This document shows, piece by piece, positions 17,274-24,294 of a DNA stretch of 54,022 bases (within the stretch, counting starts at the first letter, position 1; every line of letters begins with the position of its first letter). The stretch covers positions 1 to 54,022 of the forward strand of contig JANXZU010000116.1 in NCBI GenBank assembly GCA_025355345.1, written 5' to 3'. The notes beneath the pieces were generated by a model. That model was not told the origin of the DNA, did not search any database, and worked only from the letters and a program-made list of their open reading frames with translations. A program made the position numbers and the translations under genes. The stretch is from Syntrophaceae bacterium. Its GTDB lineage: Bacteria; Desulfobacterota; Syntrophia; Syntrophales; Smithellaceae.

Positions 17274-17329
17274 AAATATTTTGAGTTAGTAATCTTAATT
17301 TAAAATAGTTTGGGAAGTTTTTTTGAGGA

Positions 17330-17602
17330 TTATTTGTTCACTTCGCTACTAGTTGAGTTTTGTGGAATCTCTTCTTCAACAGGCTTCTTCAGCAAAAGCG
17401 AATCTTTCAGGCCGTCATCATCTATTTTATCATCTTCTTTCATTGTTTCCTTAAGATCATCGGTCATTCCCTCAGTTGCCTTTTTGAATTCGCTGAAGCC
17501 TTTGCCCAAAGTTTTGGCCAAGTCCGGCAGTTTTTTAGGACCAACAACGATCAGGGCTATTATCGCAATTAAAATAAGCTCCTGCATACCGATGCCAAAC
17601 AT
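17330..17602 (-). CDS. tatA: Twin-arginine translocase subunit TatA/TatB
   Basis: This 90-residue protein starts [12 protein letters not shown], has one transmembrane helix, and continues with the amphipathic helix [22 protein letters not shown], which holds the Tat-family FG and GP landmarks. The tail is acidic and polar. The glutamate at residue 8 and the GPKKLP hinge leave it ambiguous between TatA and TatB, and deltaproteobacteria often use one such protein for both roles. The start follows GGAG, and tatC is the next gene. Confidence 0.9.
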   Translation of the reverse strand: MFGIGMQELILIAIIALIVVGPKKLPDLAKTLGKGFSEFKKATEGMTDDLKETMKEDDKIDDDGLKDSLLLKKPVEEEIPQNSTSSEVNK

Positions 17603-17735
17603 TTCTTATCAACTCCTCTTAATAATATACTGCTAACCTATATATTGAATCCCGTTTTTGTCAATGTTTTTTGCAATCGCTAATAATGATGCGCCAATTT
17701 CCACTTGTAATCAGTCTTTCTAACCCAAGCGTGAA

Positions 17736-18365
17736 TTAGCGGCAGAGTTGCTTGCTTTTAGTAAATTCCGACAAGGTACAATCCCCCATATCGCAAGCTT
17801 TTTGCGCATCGCTACAGCCCGGCTTGCTGTTGCCCTGTATTAAATAAGCATGCCCCCTGTTGTTGTAGGCCAGGGCATAATCCGGTTTTAGCCGGATGGC
17901 TTCATTATAGTCTTTAATGGCACGTTGATACTGGCCAATGTCATTATAAGCAGTACCTCTGTTGTTGTACGCTAAGGCATCATCCGGCTTCAGGCGGATG
18001 GATTTATTGTAATCTTCAATGGCTTTTTGATACTGGCCAAGTTCAGAGTAGGCAGATGCCCTGTTGTTGTAGGCCATAGCATCATCCGGTTTCAGGCGGA
18101 TGGCTTCATTATAGTCTTCAATAGCCTCCTGATACTGGCCCAGCTCAGAGTAGGCAGCACCTCGGTTGATGTAGGCCATCGCATAATCCGGCTTTAGCTC
18201 AATTGCGTTGCTTAAATATTCAATCGCCTTTTTAGGATCGGTATATTTTTCCCCATCCGTTAATGCCTGTGCTTTATCAAACCAGCCTGAAGCTGTTTCA
18301 TTTGTTTTCGCGCAGGAACAAAGTAAGGTTAAAACAAGAAAGATGGAAAAGATAATTTTACGCAT
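17736..18365 (-). CDS. TPR-repeat lipoprotein
   Basis: This 209-residue protein has a lipoprotein signal peptide, with the lipobox LLCSC placing the acylated cysteine near residue 18. It then has four to five tetratricopeptide repeats of the sort AYNNRGxAYxxLGQYQxAIxDY. The central repeats are almost identical, also at DNA level, with a 102-bp period. That points to recent tandem expansion. The C-terminus has three cysteines (PGCSDAQKACDMGDC). TPR lipoproteins act as protein-binding scaffolds; no partner can be deduced. GGAGG precedes the start at 18365. Confidence 0.85.
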   Translation of the reverse strand: MRKIIFSIFLVLTLLCSCAKTNETASGWFDKAQALTDGEKYTDPKKAIEYLSNAIELKPDYAMAYINRGAAYSELGQYQEAIEDYNEAIRLKPDDAMAYNNRASAYSELGQYQKAIEDYNKSIRLKPDDALAYNNRGTAYNDIGQYQRAIKDYNEAIRLKPDYALAYNNRGHAYLIQGNSKPGCSDAQKACDMGDCTLSEFTKSKQLCR

Positions 18366-18469
18366 AACACCTCCTTTTATAGATTTTGCTATTTAGCACA
18401 ATTGTCAAAGAAAGAACATTGTTGAAAATATGTGTTGTCATCACCGATTTTGCACTTGCCCCGGCTCAA

Positions 18470-19405
18470 TTATCTATTTTCTTCAATGACCTGCTTATAA
18501 GCTTTTGCCTCTGTATAGATTTCATCTTTCAGCGGATTGAGCCTGTTTTTACGGATCTTATTAAACTGATACATAGCTAGCGCAACATTGGCGATCAAAG
18601 CCAGCAGGCTAACGATAAAAAACGCTTTGGGATTATGAGTGGTAGGAACAGGGGCTATGCGATCGGCAAAAGAAGGTATCGTCATAACAAACATAATCCA
18701 CAAGGCAAGGGTCTGCGCGCGATGCTGCAGCCACGCTCCTTTTTTTATAAAAAAAGCAGGGATGGTGCAGGAAAGCAACAATGCCAGGCCGCAGTAAAAT
18801 GAATGATCGGCTATACAGTTGTAGGTATAGGCGAAGTTCCACAAATCATAAGCGATTATCCAGGGCCAGATCATGTCCGGCCAGATCATATCCTTTGTCC
18901 TGTCTTTAGAAATAAAAATTCCAAGCCAGCCGCAGATGGTGATGATATTGAGCAGTCCTGCTATACCGTTCATGATATTCCATGGCCCGGACATCAGCCA
19001 GAGATTGTCTACATAAGCTCCGTTCCATGCGCCATATGAATAGCATTGAAAATCACGAATACATGCTTCAAAGATATTGAGTGCCAGGATGAAAGCGGGA
19101 AAACATAAAGCCCACTTCTTTTTGGCCAGTCGCGGAATAAAGCGGATGGCCATAAATCCAAGACACCCGGCAAGCGCTGAATAGGTTTTTACCCAGTTAA
19201 ACCATGTGCCTGTACCATATTCATTGCCCGGGGCCGCAGTTGTTGGCCAGACAAAGATAGTAAGCGCTACAGGAACAATTAGAAAGAGTACAAGCCCGCC
19301 CCATCTTGTGGTACGGCCTAGTTCATTGAAAGCCATCAAAGCAAAGAGAACTAAAAGTCCGATAGCCCAACCATTGAAGCTCGATACTTGATACAAAATG
19401 CCCAT
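18470..19405 (-). CDS. DUF5692-family multi-pass membrane protein
   Basis: This 311-residue protein has about eight to nine hydrophobic segments and motifs that I associate with DUF5692: FNELGRTTRW, YSALAGCLGFMAIRFIP, GPWNIMNGIAGLLNIITICG and KKGAWLQHRAQTLALW. The family's function is unknown. The start at 19405 follows GGAGG. It lies just beyond the degraded end of the cassette array and has no attC site of its own, so it is probably not a cassette. Confidence 0.75.
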   Translation of the reverse strand: MGILYQVSSFNGWAIGLLVLFALMAFNELGRTTRWGGLVLFLIVPVALTIFVWPTTAAPGNEYGTGTWFNWVKTYSALAGCLGFMAIRFIPRLAKKKWALCFPAFILALNIFEACIRDFQCYSYGAWNGAYVDNLWLMSGPWNIMNGIAGLLNIITICGWLGIFISKDRTKDMIWPDMIWPWIIAYDLWNFAYTYNCIADHSFYCGLALLLSCTIPAFFIKKGAWLQHRAQTLALWIMFVMTIPSFADRIAPVPTTHNPKAFFIVSLLALIANVALAMYQFNKIRKNRLNPLKDEIYTEAKAYKQVIEENR

Positions 19406-19480
19406 AGCGCTTTACCTCCTGTAAAATCGATAATTTTTAAAATGGAATTGTTATGTGCAGTATTAATCAAACGTTTGATC

Positions 19481-19722
19481 TCAGGGCTGGCGCTCCCGAA
19501 GAGAATTGCCAGCGGAATGCACACTGAAGCCCCGCGCCTTTGCCGCAAGTGCAGGAGCGAGCAGCATGAACATCATTCCAAAGATCATGAGCCTTCCATA
19601 CAGAAAGCCCCAACCTTCAACTGTTCAGAAAATATTCTCGCACCGATCCAACGGATACAAGCCCATGCAACGGCAAAGATGATGAGACATCCGACCAGTA
19701 TTCCAACCTGGTGTGTCCGCAA
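19481..19722 (-). pseudogene. Cassette 7: small membrane protein gene with a frameshift
   Basis: Reading from TTG 19722 gives RTHQVGILVGCLIIFAVAW, a transmembrane helix, and then IRWIGARIFSEQLKVG. Just after this, one base appears to be missing from a run of four G. The next frame continues as FLYGRLMIFGMMFMLLAPA, a second membrane helix, and ends at 19481. The rejoined protein would have about 80 residues and two membrane helices. It is the last recognisable cassette; no attC is visible after it. The family is not recognised. A sequencing error in the G run is possible. Confidence 0.5.
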
Positions 19723-19725
19723 GTC

Positions 19726-19781
19726 GCCTATCGAAAAAATCACCCGAGCGTTAGCGATCGGCTGTATTGATCTTGTTAGCT
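19726..19781 (-). repeat. attC site of cassette 6
   Basis: On the plus strand the 56-bp site starts GCCTATC (19726-19732; a core box with one mismatch) and ends GTTAGCT (19775-19781). Between them is a shortened imperfect palindrome, CACCCG...CGGCTG, around the 12-nt loop AGCGTTAGCGAT. The GTTAGCT end is the exact complement of the AGCTAAC core at 20771-20777 that starts cassette 6, as expected for one cassette. Confidence 0.75.
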
Positions 19782-19831
19782 GTTTTTTCTTCTGGCCGAA
19801 GCCAATCCAATTTAATGGTATAAACAATAAT

Positions 19832-20731
19832 TTAATGTCTTTTTAGAAGCTCTTTAATTTCCTCTTTTGCTTCAGCTTCCTGCATGGGGGTCATTAGAAC
19901 TGAGGATAATTTTACCCCGGCATAATGCGCTGCTCTGCTTTTCATATCTTGCGTTACTTTAAAATAATATGTTTGTCGTAGTGTTACGTCAATTGAAGCT
20001 GTTTGGTTTTTTGACTTATCACCGCCATGAAATTCATTGATATCAATAGGATATGTTCCCGGATTAACATCGAAAAAAGTCAATCCAATAAACATATTTT
20101 GATTTAGTCTTTTGGTCTGCTTTCCAACAGCTACTTTGAGATAATCGTATAGCCCCGTGCCGACAAAAAACAATCTAGCCTTACCGGGTTCTGGTGTCCA
20201 CAGATTAACTCCTAGCGCATCAACCATATCCCCTCTTGTAGAAGCGAGAGCTAAGTCCAGCACAGTTTCACCTTCGGCGCTCTTCGCATTTATATTAGCA
20301 CCCCTTTTAATCAGCATTTTAGCGGCATCAAAATCGGCTGCTCCTAAAACTGCATACACAAGAGCTGTTTCCCCTAAAAAATTTCGTGATTCTATGTCAG
20401 CCCCTTTGTCTATTAGAATAGTAATTAGTTCATGCTGCTTATATTGAATCGCATATATTAAGGCATTACCAAAATTGTCCTGCGCGTTAATATTTGCGCC
20501 AGATTCAATCAGGTATTTTGCCACGTCGGGTTTTTTATTCCATATTGCATACATGAGCGGCGTTGCACCGTTGCTATCCGTTTCGTTTATGTTCCGTCCT
20601 TCGGCCAGCAACTTTTTAATTGTGTTGATGTCTCCTGCATTTACCGCATTTATGAGGGCGGGCCTAAAAGCACAACCTGTTATTAGCAATACTGTAAGTA
20701 TAAATAAAAGCGTAAAGAGAATACGTTGCAT
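19832..20731 (-). CDS. Cassette 6: ankyrin-repeat lipoprotein
   Basis: This 299-residue protein has a lipoprotein signal (MQRILFTLLF with lipobox LITGC). It is followed by about five ankyrin repeats, such as GATPLMYAIWNKKPDVAKYL and SGANINAQDNFGNALIYAI. A C-terminal domain of about 110 residues begins KARLFFVGTGLYDYLKVAVG. That domain is shared with cassette 4 and resembles small DUF2846-like lipoprotein domains. The start is placed at 20731 because it gives a clean signal peptide; ATG 20770 would put 13 polar residues in front. The two cassettes encode clear paralogues. Partners and function are unknown. Confidence 0.8.
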   Translation of the reverse strand: MQRILFTLLFILTVLLITGCAFRPALINAVNAGDINTIKKLLAEGRNINETDSNGATPLMYAIWNKKPDVAKYLIESGANINAQDNFGNALIYAIQYKQHELITILIDKGADIESRNFLGETALVYAVLGAADFDAAKMLIKRGANINAKSAEGETVLDLALASTRGDMVDALGVNLWTPEPGKARLFFVGTGLYDYLKVAVGKQTKRLNQNMFIGLTFFDVNPGTYPIDINEFHGGDKSKNQTASIDVTLRQTYYFKVTQDMKSRAAHYAGVKLSSVLMTPMQEAEAKEEIKELLKRH

Positions 20732-20770
20732 ATAGCTATTCCTTTCATGAAGAGTATTTACATCCGTCAC

Positions 20771-20825
20771 AGCTAACGGTGAAATCAGCCGGAGCGTAGC
20801 GATCGGCTGTATTGACTGGTTGTGA
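20771..20825 (-). repeat. attC site of cassette 5
   Basis: This 55-bp site runs from AGCTAAC (20771-20777) to GTTGTGA (20819-20825). The inner arms AATCAGCCG and CGGCTGTATT pair with one extrahelical T, leaving the 12-nt loop GAGCGTAGCGAT. The extra base is in the plus-strand 3' arm, so the site is oriented for minus-strand cassettes. GTTGTGA matches the TCACAAC core at 21158-21164 that begins cassette 5. Confidence 0.85.
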
Positions 20826-20842
20826 GGTTTTTATGGATTTAG

Positions 20843-21145
20843 TCATTTTAATTTTACCTGCACTTGTGGCTGCGATTGTTGTTGCTGTGGTGCTTGATTA
20901 AAGTACCTATTTATAAATATTGTCGCAACTATGAGTATGAGACCTATGATAACGCCAACTATAACTTTACCGCTGAATGTTTCATACCATTTTTTGCGTG
21001 AATACAATTCGGCTTCAGCAGCAATTGCCATATCTCTATAAGTCAGCGTACTTTTAGAGTTAATAATGTTTGGGGAATTATTGTTTTTCATGGCTATTAA
21101 TTCAGCATTAGACTTGTTCTTTAAATTAAATATGTCATGTAACAT
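20843..21145 (-). CDS. Cassette 5: small single-pass membrane protein
   Basis: This 100-residue protein has a polar N-terminal half, one strong membrane helix (VIVGVIIGLILIVATIFI, about residues 62-79) and a glutamine-rich tail (QAPQQQQSQPQ). No known family is recognised. It lies between two cassette core sites, so it is the whole coding content of its cassette. It may act with the ankyrin lipoproteins on either side, but nothing in the sequence shows that. Confidence 0.6.
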   Translation of the reverse strand: MLHDIFNLKNKSNAELIAMKNNNSPNIINSKSTLTYRDMAIAAEAELYSRKKWYETFSGKVIVGVIIGLILIVATIFINRYFNQAPQQQQSQPQVQVKLK

Positions 21146-21157
21146 GGCTATTTCCTC

Positions 21158-21194
21158 TCACAACGAAAAAATCAGCCGGAGCGTAGCGATCGAA
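21158..21194 (-). repeat. Truncated attC site of cassette 4
   Basis: The plus strand has TCACAAC (21158-21164) and the arm AATCAGCCG with the loop GAGCGTAGCGAT, as in the complete neighbours. The expected CGGCTGTATT arm and second core box are absent: after CGATCG the sequence is unrelated and runs straight to the cassette 4 stop. Half the palindrome is deleted, so cassettes 4 and 5 can probably no longer be separated. Confidence 0.75.
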
Positions 21195-21209
21195 CAGGAT
21201 TCGTACTAC

Positions 21210-22025
21210 TTATTTAAGCTCTTTTGGTTGAAGAGTATTTGTAATTTCCCCTTTTGCTTCAACTTCTGTAAGAGGTATTATCATAACGGAGGATAAACTT
21301 ATAAAGGCATAATGTGCCGCTCTTTTTTTCATATCTTGTGTTATTTGAAAACAATATGTTTGCCCTGTTCTCGCGTCAATAGATGTTGGCTTTTCTGGAT
21401 TAGATTTGTCAATAAAAGCATATATATCATGTTTCCCTGAATCAACATCAATTATGGTCACTCCCGTATACTTATTTGGATTTAACAATCTGCTCTGCTT
21501 TCCAACGGTTACTCTGATATAATCCCATAAACCGCTACCAATAAATAATAGTCTGGCTTTACCAGCCTCGGGGACGTATAGATTAGCACTCCCAGACCTT
21601 ATCAAATCATTTACAATATCTGATTTCAAAGAAAGAAGCATAGCCAGAGGGGTTTCACCTTCTGGAGTCTTTGCATATATATTAGACCCGCTTTTAATAA
21701 GCAGTTTAATAATATCAGCATTACGGTCATATTTGATGGCATATGCTAAAGGCGTTAGACCCTCTAAATCTTTCTGCTCTATGTTCGCTCCTTTACTTAT
21801 CAAACTTTTTACAATTTCAGACCGTCCATATTCTATTGCATGAAATAATGCGGTATATCCTTTGTTGTCTTGTGCATTGATATTAGCCCCTGCATCAATA
21901 ATTTTTTGGACGGCCGAAGAATCCCCCGCTTTTGTTGCTTTGATTAGCGGGGTAGTTGAAGCACAACCAGAAATAATTAAAAATATTGTAAATACAAAGG
22001 CCAGAATAAAATTATTACGTTTCAT
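21210..22025 (-). CDS. Cassette 4: ankyrin-repeat lipoprotein
   Basis: This 271-residue protein is a paralogue of the cassette 6 product. It has a lipoprotein signal with lipobox LIISGC and about four ankyrin repeats (SGCASTTPLIKATKAGD, INAQDNKGYTALFHAIEYG, LEGLTPLAYAIKYD). Its C-terminal domain, KARLLFIGSGLWDYIRVTVGK, extends to the QITQDMKKRAAHYAFISLSS block found in both proteins. ATG 22025 is chosen over the preceding TTG. Its attC is damaged, which may have locked it to cassette 5. The function is unknown; surface or periplasmic protein binding is plausible. Confidence 0.8.
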   Translation of the reverse strand: MKRNNFILAFVFTIFLIISGCASTTPLIKATKAGDSSAVQKIIDAGANINAQDNKGYTALFHAIEYGRSEIVKSLISKGANIEQKDLEGLTPLAYAIKYDRNADIIKLLIKSGSNIYAKTPEGETPLAMLLSLKSDIVNDLIRSGSANLYVPEAGKARLLFIGSGLWDYIRVTVGKQSRLLNPNKYTGVTIIDVDSGKHDIYAFIDKSNPEKPTSIDARTGQTYCFQITQDMKKRAAHYAFISLSSVMIIPLTEVEAKGEITNTLQPKELK

Positions 22026-22054
22026 CAAGGTACGCCCCTTTCATAAGAGTTATT

Positions 22055-22120
22055 GCCCAACGGTGAAATCAGCCGGAGCGAGGCGTGAGCCTTGCGATCG
22101 GCTGTATTGCCTGGTTGGGC
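22055..22120 (-). repeat. attC site of cassette 3
   Basis: This 66-bp site runs from GCCCAAC (22055-22061) to GTTGGGC (22114-22120). The inner arms AATCAGCCG and CGGCTGTATT have one extrahelical base. The loop is longer here and holds a small extra hairpin (GGC/GCC). GTTGGGC is the exact complement of the GCCCAAC core at 22469-22475 that starts cassette 3. Confidence 0.88.
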
Positions 22121-22141
22121 GTTATTTTTATGGATGACTTT

Positions 22142-22447
22142 TTACCTGCCTTCAGAGAACTTACGCCCTTTTTCTGTTAAAATCCAAACGCCGTTAGCCG
22201 CCCGGGGTCCTGCTCCAGCGCGGTGAATCATGCCATGATTAACAAGATGTAGTCTTGCAAATTGTACTCTGTTTGCCCATTTACTTAATGAGTTTCTGTA
22301 ACGATCATATTTTTCCTGCTCTGTTAGTTCGGGGTGTAATTTTGCAAGTTTTTCGTAGATTTTCTGTACTTCCATTCTTCCGTCAGGTGCGGAAGTAAGA
22401 AGCGACAATAATTCTTTTTTGATTACATCATCGTGAGGAATTGTCAT
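22142..22447 (-). CDS. Cassette 3: winged-helix protein resembling the Mrr N-terminal domain
   Basis: This 101-residue protein has the pattern IKKELLSLLTSAPDGRM, then SLSKWANRVQFARLHLVNHGMI, and ends GVWILTEKGRKFSEGR. This resembles the N-terminal winged-helix domain of Mrr restriction proteins, which occurs as a free-standing protein in many genomes and in integron cassettes. ATG 22447 is preferred to ATG 22453 because GGAG is then 7 nt away. It probably binds DNA; no nuclease domain is attached. Confidence 0.65.
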   Translation of the reverse strand: MTIPHDDVIKKELLSLLTSAPDGRMEVQKIYEKLAKLHPELTEQEKYDRYRNSLSKWANRVQFARLHLVNHGMIHRAGAGPRAANGVWILTEKGRKFSEGR

Positions 22448-22468
22448 CTTCATTCTCCTTATTATTTA

Positions 22469-22528
22469 GCCCAACGTGGCGATCACCGGCGCGAGGAACG
22501 AGCGTCCGCGTGGATTGGCTTGTTATGG
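22469..22528 (-). repeat. attC site of cassette 2
   Basis: This 60-bp site runs from GCCCAAC (22469-22475) to GTTATGG (22522-22528), with inner arms around GATCACCGG and CGTGGATTGGC. GTTATGG complements CCATAAC at 22962-22968, the core that begins cassette 2. The arm sequence belongs to a second attC type, shared with the cassette 1 site. Confidence 0.82.
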
Positions 22529-22555
22529 ATTTTTATTATTAAGGGAACATTCAAC

Positions 22556-22795
22556 ATGAGAAAATTCCACTGGTCAGATTGTGCAATTTATAATGCTCCG
22601 GCTTTAAAGCCTGAACCCTGTGATTGTGGGTATCAGGCTATAGTTGAGCGTAAATGGTTTTTATTACTTTATCAACTCGCACATAATCAGGTCTTGCGTT
22701 CAAGAAACAATCTCCTGTTTCAGACAAGGAAGTTACTTTTGAGACTTCCAATAAATCCCAATCATGTTTTGTGGAAGATTTATGACCGCCTTTAA
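22556..22795 (+). CDS. Possible small ORF opposite to cassette 2
   Basis: On the plus strand, ATG 22556 with AGGGA upstream opens a frame of 79 residues starting MRKFHWSDCAIYNAPALK and including EPCDCG. This N-terminus resembles small bacterial proteins of unknown function that carry a DCA...CDCG pattern (from memory). The second half overlaps the end of the minus-strand WYL-like gene and looks like shadow sequence. It could be a truncated gene caught inside the cassette. Cassettes with two opposed frames are known but uncommon. Confidence 0.35.
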   Translation: MRKFHWSDCAIYNAPALKPEPCDCGYQAIVERKWFLLLYQLAHNQVLRSRNNLLFQTRKLLLRLPINPNHVLWKIYDRL

Positions 22796-22931
22796 CTTGA
22801 TAACACCGAAGATATTCTTTACCGTTTGCAGCTTTACCGTAGACATGCGGTTCAATAACACGTTCAATATTATCATAGGTAACTGACAGGAGCTGCTTTT
22901 GATTAATTGCATTAATAATTGCTGTTTTCAT
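22638..22931 (-). CDS. Cassette 2: WYL-like small protein
   Basis: This 97-residue protein has the sequence KQLLSVTYDNIERVIEPHVYGKAANGKEYLRCYQVKGG broken here into its segments: LLSVTYDN, RVIEPHVYG and EYLRCYQVKGG. This matches the ligand-binding core of WYL domains without the usual HTH domain. Free-standing WYL-type proteins of this length are common hypothetical cargo. GGAG precedes ATG 22931. A ligand-sensing or defence-related role is possible but unproven. Confidence 0.6.
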   Translation of the reverse strand: MKTAIINAINQKQLLSVTYDNIERVIEPHVYGKAANGKEYLRCYQVKGGHKSSTKHDWDLLEVSKVTSLSETGDCFLNARPDYVRVDKVIKTIYAQL

Positions 22932-22961
22932 TTAGGTTCTCCTTAGTTGATATTTTTGGGA

Positions 22962-23020
22962 CCATAACGTACTGATCACCGGCCCGTGGAACACGGGTCC
23001 GGTGGATTAGATTGTTGGGG
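22962..23020 (-). repeat. attC site of cassette 1
   Basis: This 59-bp site runs from CCATAAC (22962-22968) to GTTGGGG (23014-23020). The arms TGATCACCGG and CCGGTGGATTA pair with one extrahelical G. The top is closed by a further CCCGTG/CACGGG hairpin. GTTGGGG complements CCCCAAC at 23857-23863, the core that opens cassette 1. Confidence 0.87.
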
Positions 23021-23026
23021 TTCTTT

Positions 23027-23836
23027 TTAGTACTGCCTTTCGTCTGTGATATCTTGAGATGCAGTAATTCCATATTTCTTGAAAAATGTCTTGAGAGATT
23101 CATATTGCTCTCTATATGTATCAATTTTAATTATATTAGGACTGAAATTTAGACTAATTTGATCGACTGTGTTGCAGCCTTGACTTCGATAAAATAATGG
23201 CCCAATAAGTTTAAGAAGCAGGATGGCTGTTGGCATTTTGTCGGCTTTGTCTTTACTATGTGCGTTAACAGCAAATCTAAGAGATCCTATTATAATGTCT
23301 ATTAGTGATGAGAAATGTGATTGGCCTATAGCAGAATAATGAAATCCAACAATATTATCTAATCGCTTTTGAGGGGAATATGGTAAGCCTGTTATTCCCA
23401 CAGAAAATTTATTCCTGAGATGCTCATCTATTTGTTTGTCACTAAATCTATCAATGAGAACAATACCATGAGCTTTGGAACGAACCAGATAACAATCAAA
23501 ATGATATGCAACACGATTTATTTCATTTCGCCTTGCTACATCAATGTTGTGGCCTATTTTGTGCAAAATAATTGAGATAATCAAGACGCATCCAAACTCA
23601 ACAGCGGCATTAATTGTATCTTCTTTTGCTTGTATGAATTTCTCTCGTTGCACGCCTGTTGGACAAGGGTTAAACTTAAATATATCAGTTTCTTTGAAAT
23701 TAGCTTTTTTTCTAATTTCTTCAATCCTGTTATGTAGTTCCTTCGCTCTCTCGCCTGGAATTGCAATACCACCATATACAAAAAAATCTGCATGTCCAGG
23801 ATCAAGATTTGTTTCATCACAATAGAATAAATACAT
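23027..23836 (-). CDS. Cassette 1: DUF3800 protein
   Basis: This 269-residue protein starts MYLFYCDETNLDPGHADFF and has the block FVYGGIAIPGERAKEL. A later acidic motif is VLIDRFSD. Together these mark DUF3800, a family with a predicted RNase H-like fold and conserved acidic residues, often found near mobile or defence genes. Enzymatic activity is not established. ATG 23836 is chosen because it starts at the conserved DET motif. It is the first cassette of the visible array, 20 nt inside the core site at 23857-23863. Confidence 0.8.
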   Translation of the reverse strand: MYLFYCDETNLDPGHADFFVYGGIAIPGERAKELHNRIEEIRKKANFKETDIFKFNPCPTGVQREKFIQAKEDTINAAVEFGCVLIISIILHKIGHNIDVARRNEINRVAYHFDCYLVRSKAHGIVLIDRFSDKQIDEHLRNKFSVGITGLPYSPQKRLDNIVGFHYSAIGQSHFSSLIDIIIGSLRFAVNAHSKDKADKMPTAILLLKLIGPLFYRSQGCNTVDQISLNFSPNIIKIDTYREQYESLKTFFKKYGITASQDITDERQY

Positions 23837-23856
23837 TATAAAATACCTTATCAAAA

Positions 23857-23863
23857 TCCCCAA
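23857..23863 (-). other. Core recombination site opening the cassette array
   Basis: CCCCAAC (GTTGGGG on the minus strand) matches the core-site consensus GTTRRRY closely and equals the core at the far end of cassette 1. No attC palindrome lies upstream, so this may be the attI junction or a broken attC. No integron integrase gene is visible on either strand near it. Confidence 0.6.
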
Positions 23864-24294
23864 CAATTAATATACCCGGTTGGTATTTTCCGATTTTCAG
23901 GAAATTTTACTCTATTTAATTTAGAATTAAAAGAAATAATTTCATCGTAAAATCAAATATATTCAACTTTCAATACCAGGTATTTCGTGGTAATAATGAC
24001 TAAATGCCCGGTGGGTAAAATATGGTAAACTTGTCAAAACACCATCAAATGCTCCGCAATGCCAATTTATGATGGTCAATGATTATCAATTCTAATCATG
24101 CACTTGTCGCCGTAATTCAATTCTAGCGACTACAGATATACGTAATAAATATTAGCGAATCAACGGCATCCCCATCCCAATATACAAATTCTCAGCAATG
24201 AATCTTTGTAAATATTGTCGCTGCCTGAATGTAAGAGTGTAACCACTGCAAGTTGGGAGGCGCTAAGGCTTTGGCTGTTCGTGACTTGCCATAC
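23864..24294. other. AT-rich gap between the array and the serine hydrolase
   Basis: No supportable gene is seen in these 430 bases. A short hairpin (ATTTTCC/GGAAAT, about 23883-23904) and a small inverted repeat (TACCA/TGGTA, near 23977-23995) are present. An attI site and a divergent intI gene would be expected here for a complete integron, but nothing of the integrase can be read. Confidence 0.55.

Noticed and set aside
19466..19479. 14-bp palindrome ATCAAACGTTTGAT taken as an attC for cassette 7
   Set aside because: It is too short, lacks R boxes and extrahelical bases, and no core box matches that of cassette 7.
19351..19548. Minus-strand frame of 65 codons covering the end of the cassette array
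   Set aside because: It spans the DUF5692 start and the cassette 7 end in a different frame, with no coherent product.
23857..23900. Classical attI site
   Set aside because: Only one core box is present; additional integrase-binding sites and an intI gene could not be seen, so only the core box is annotated.
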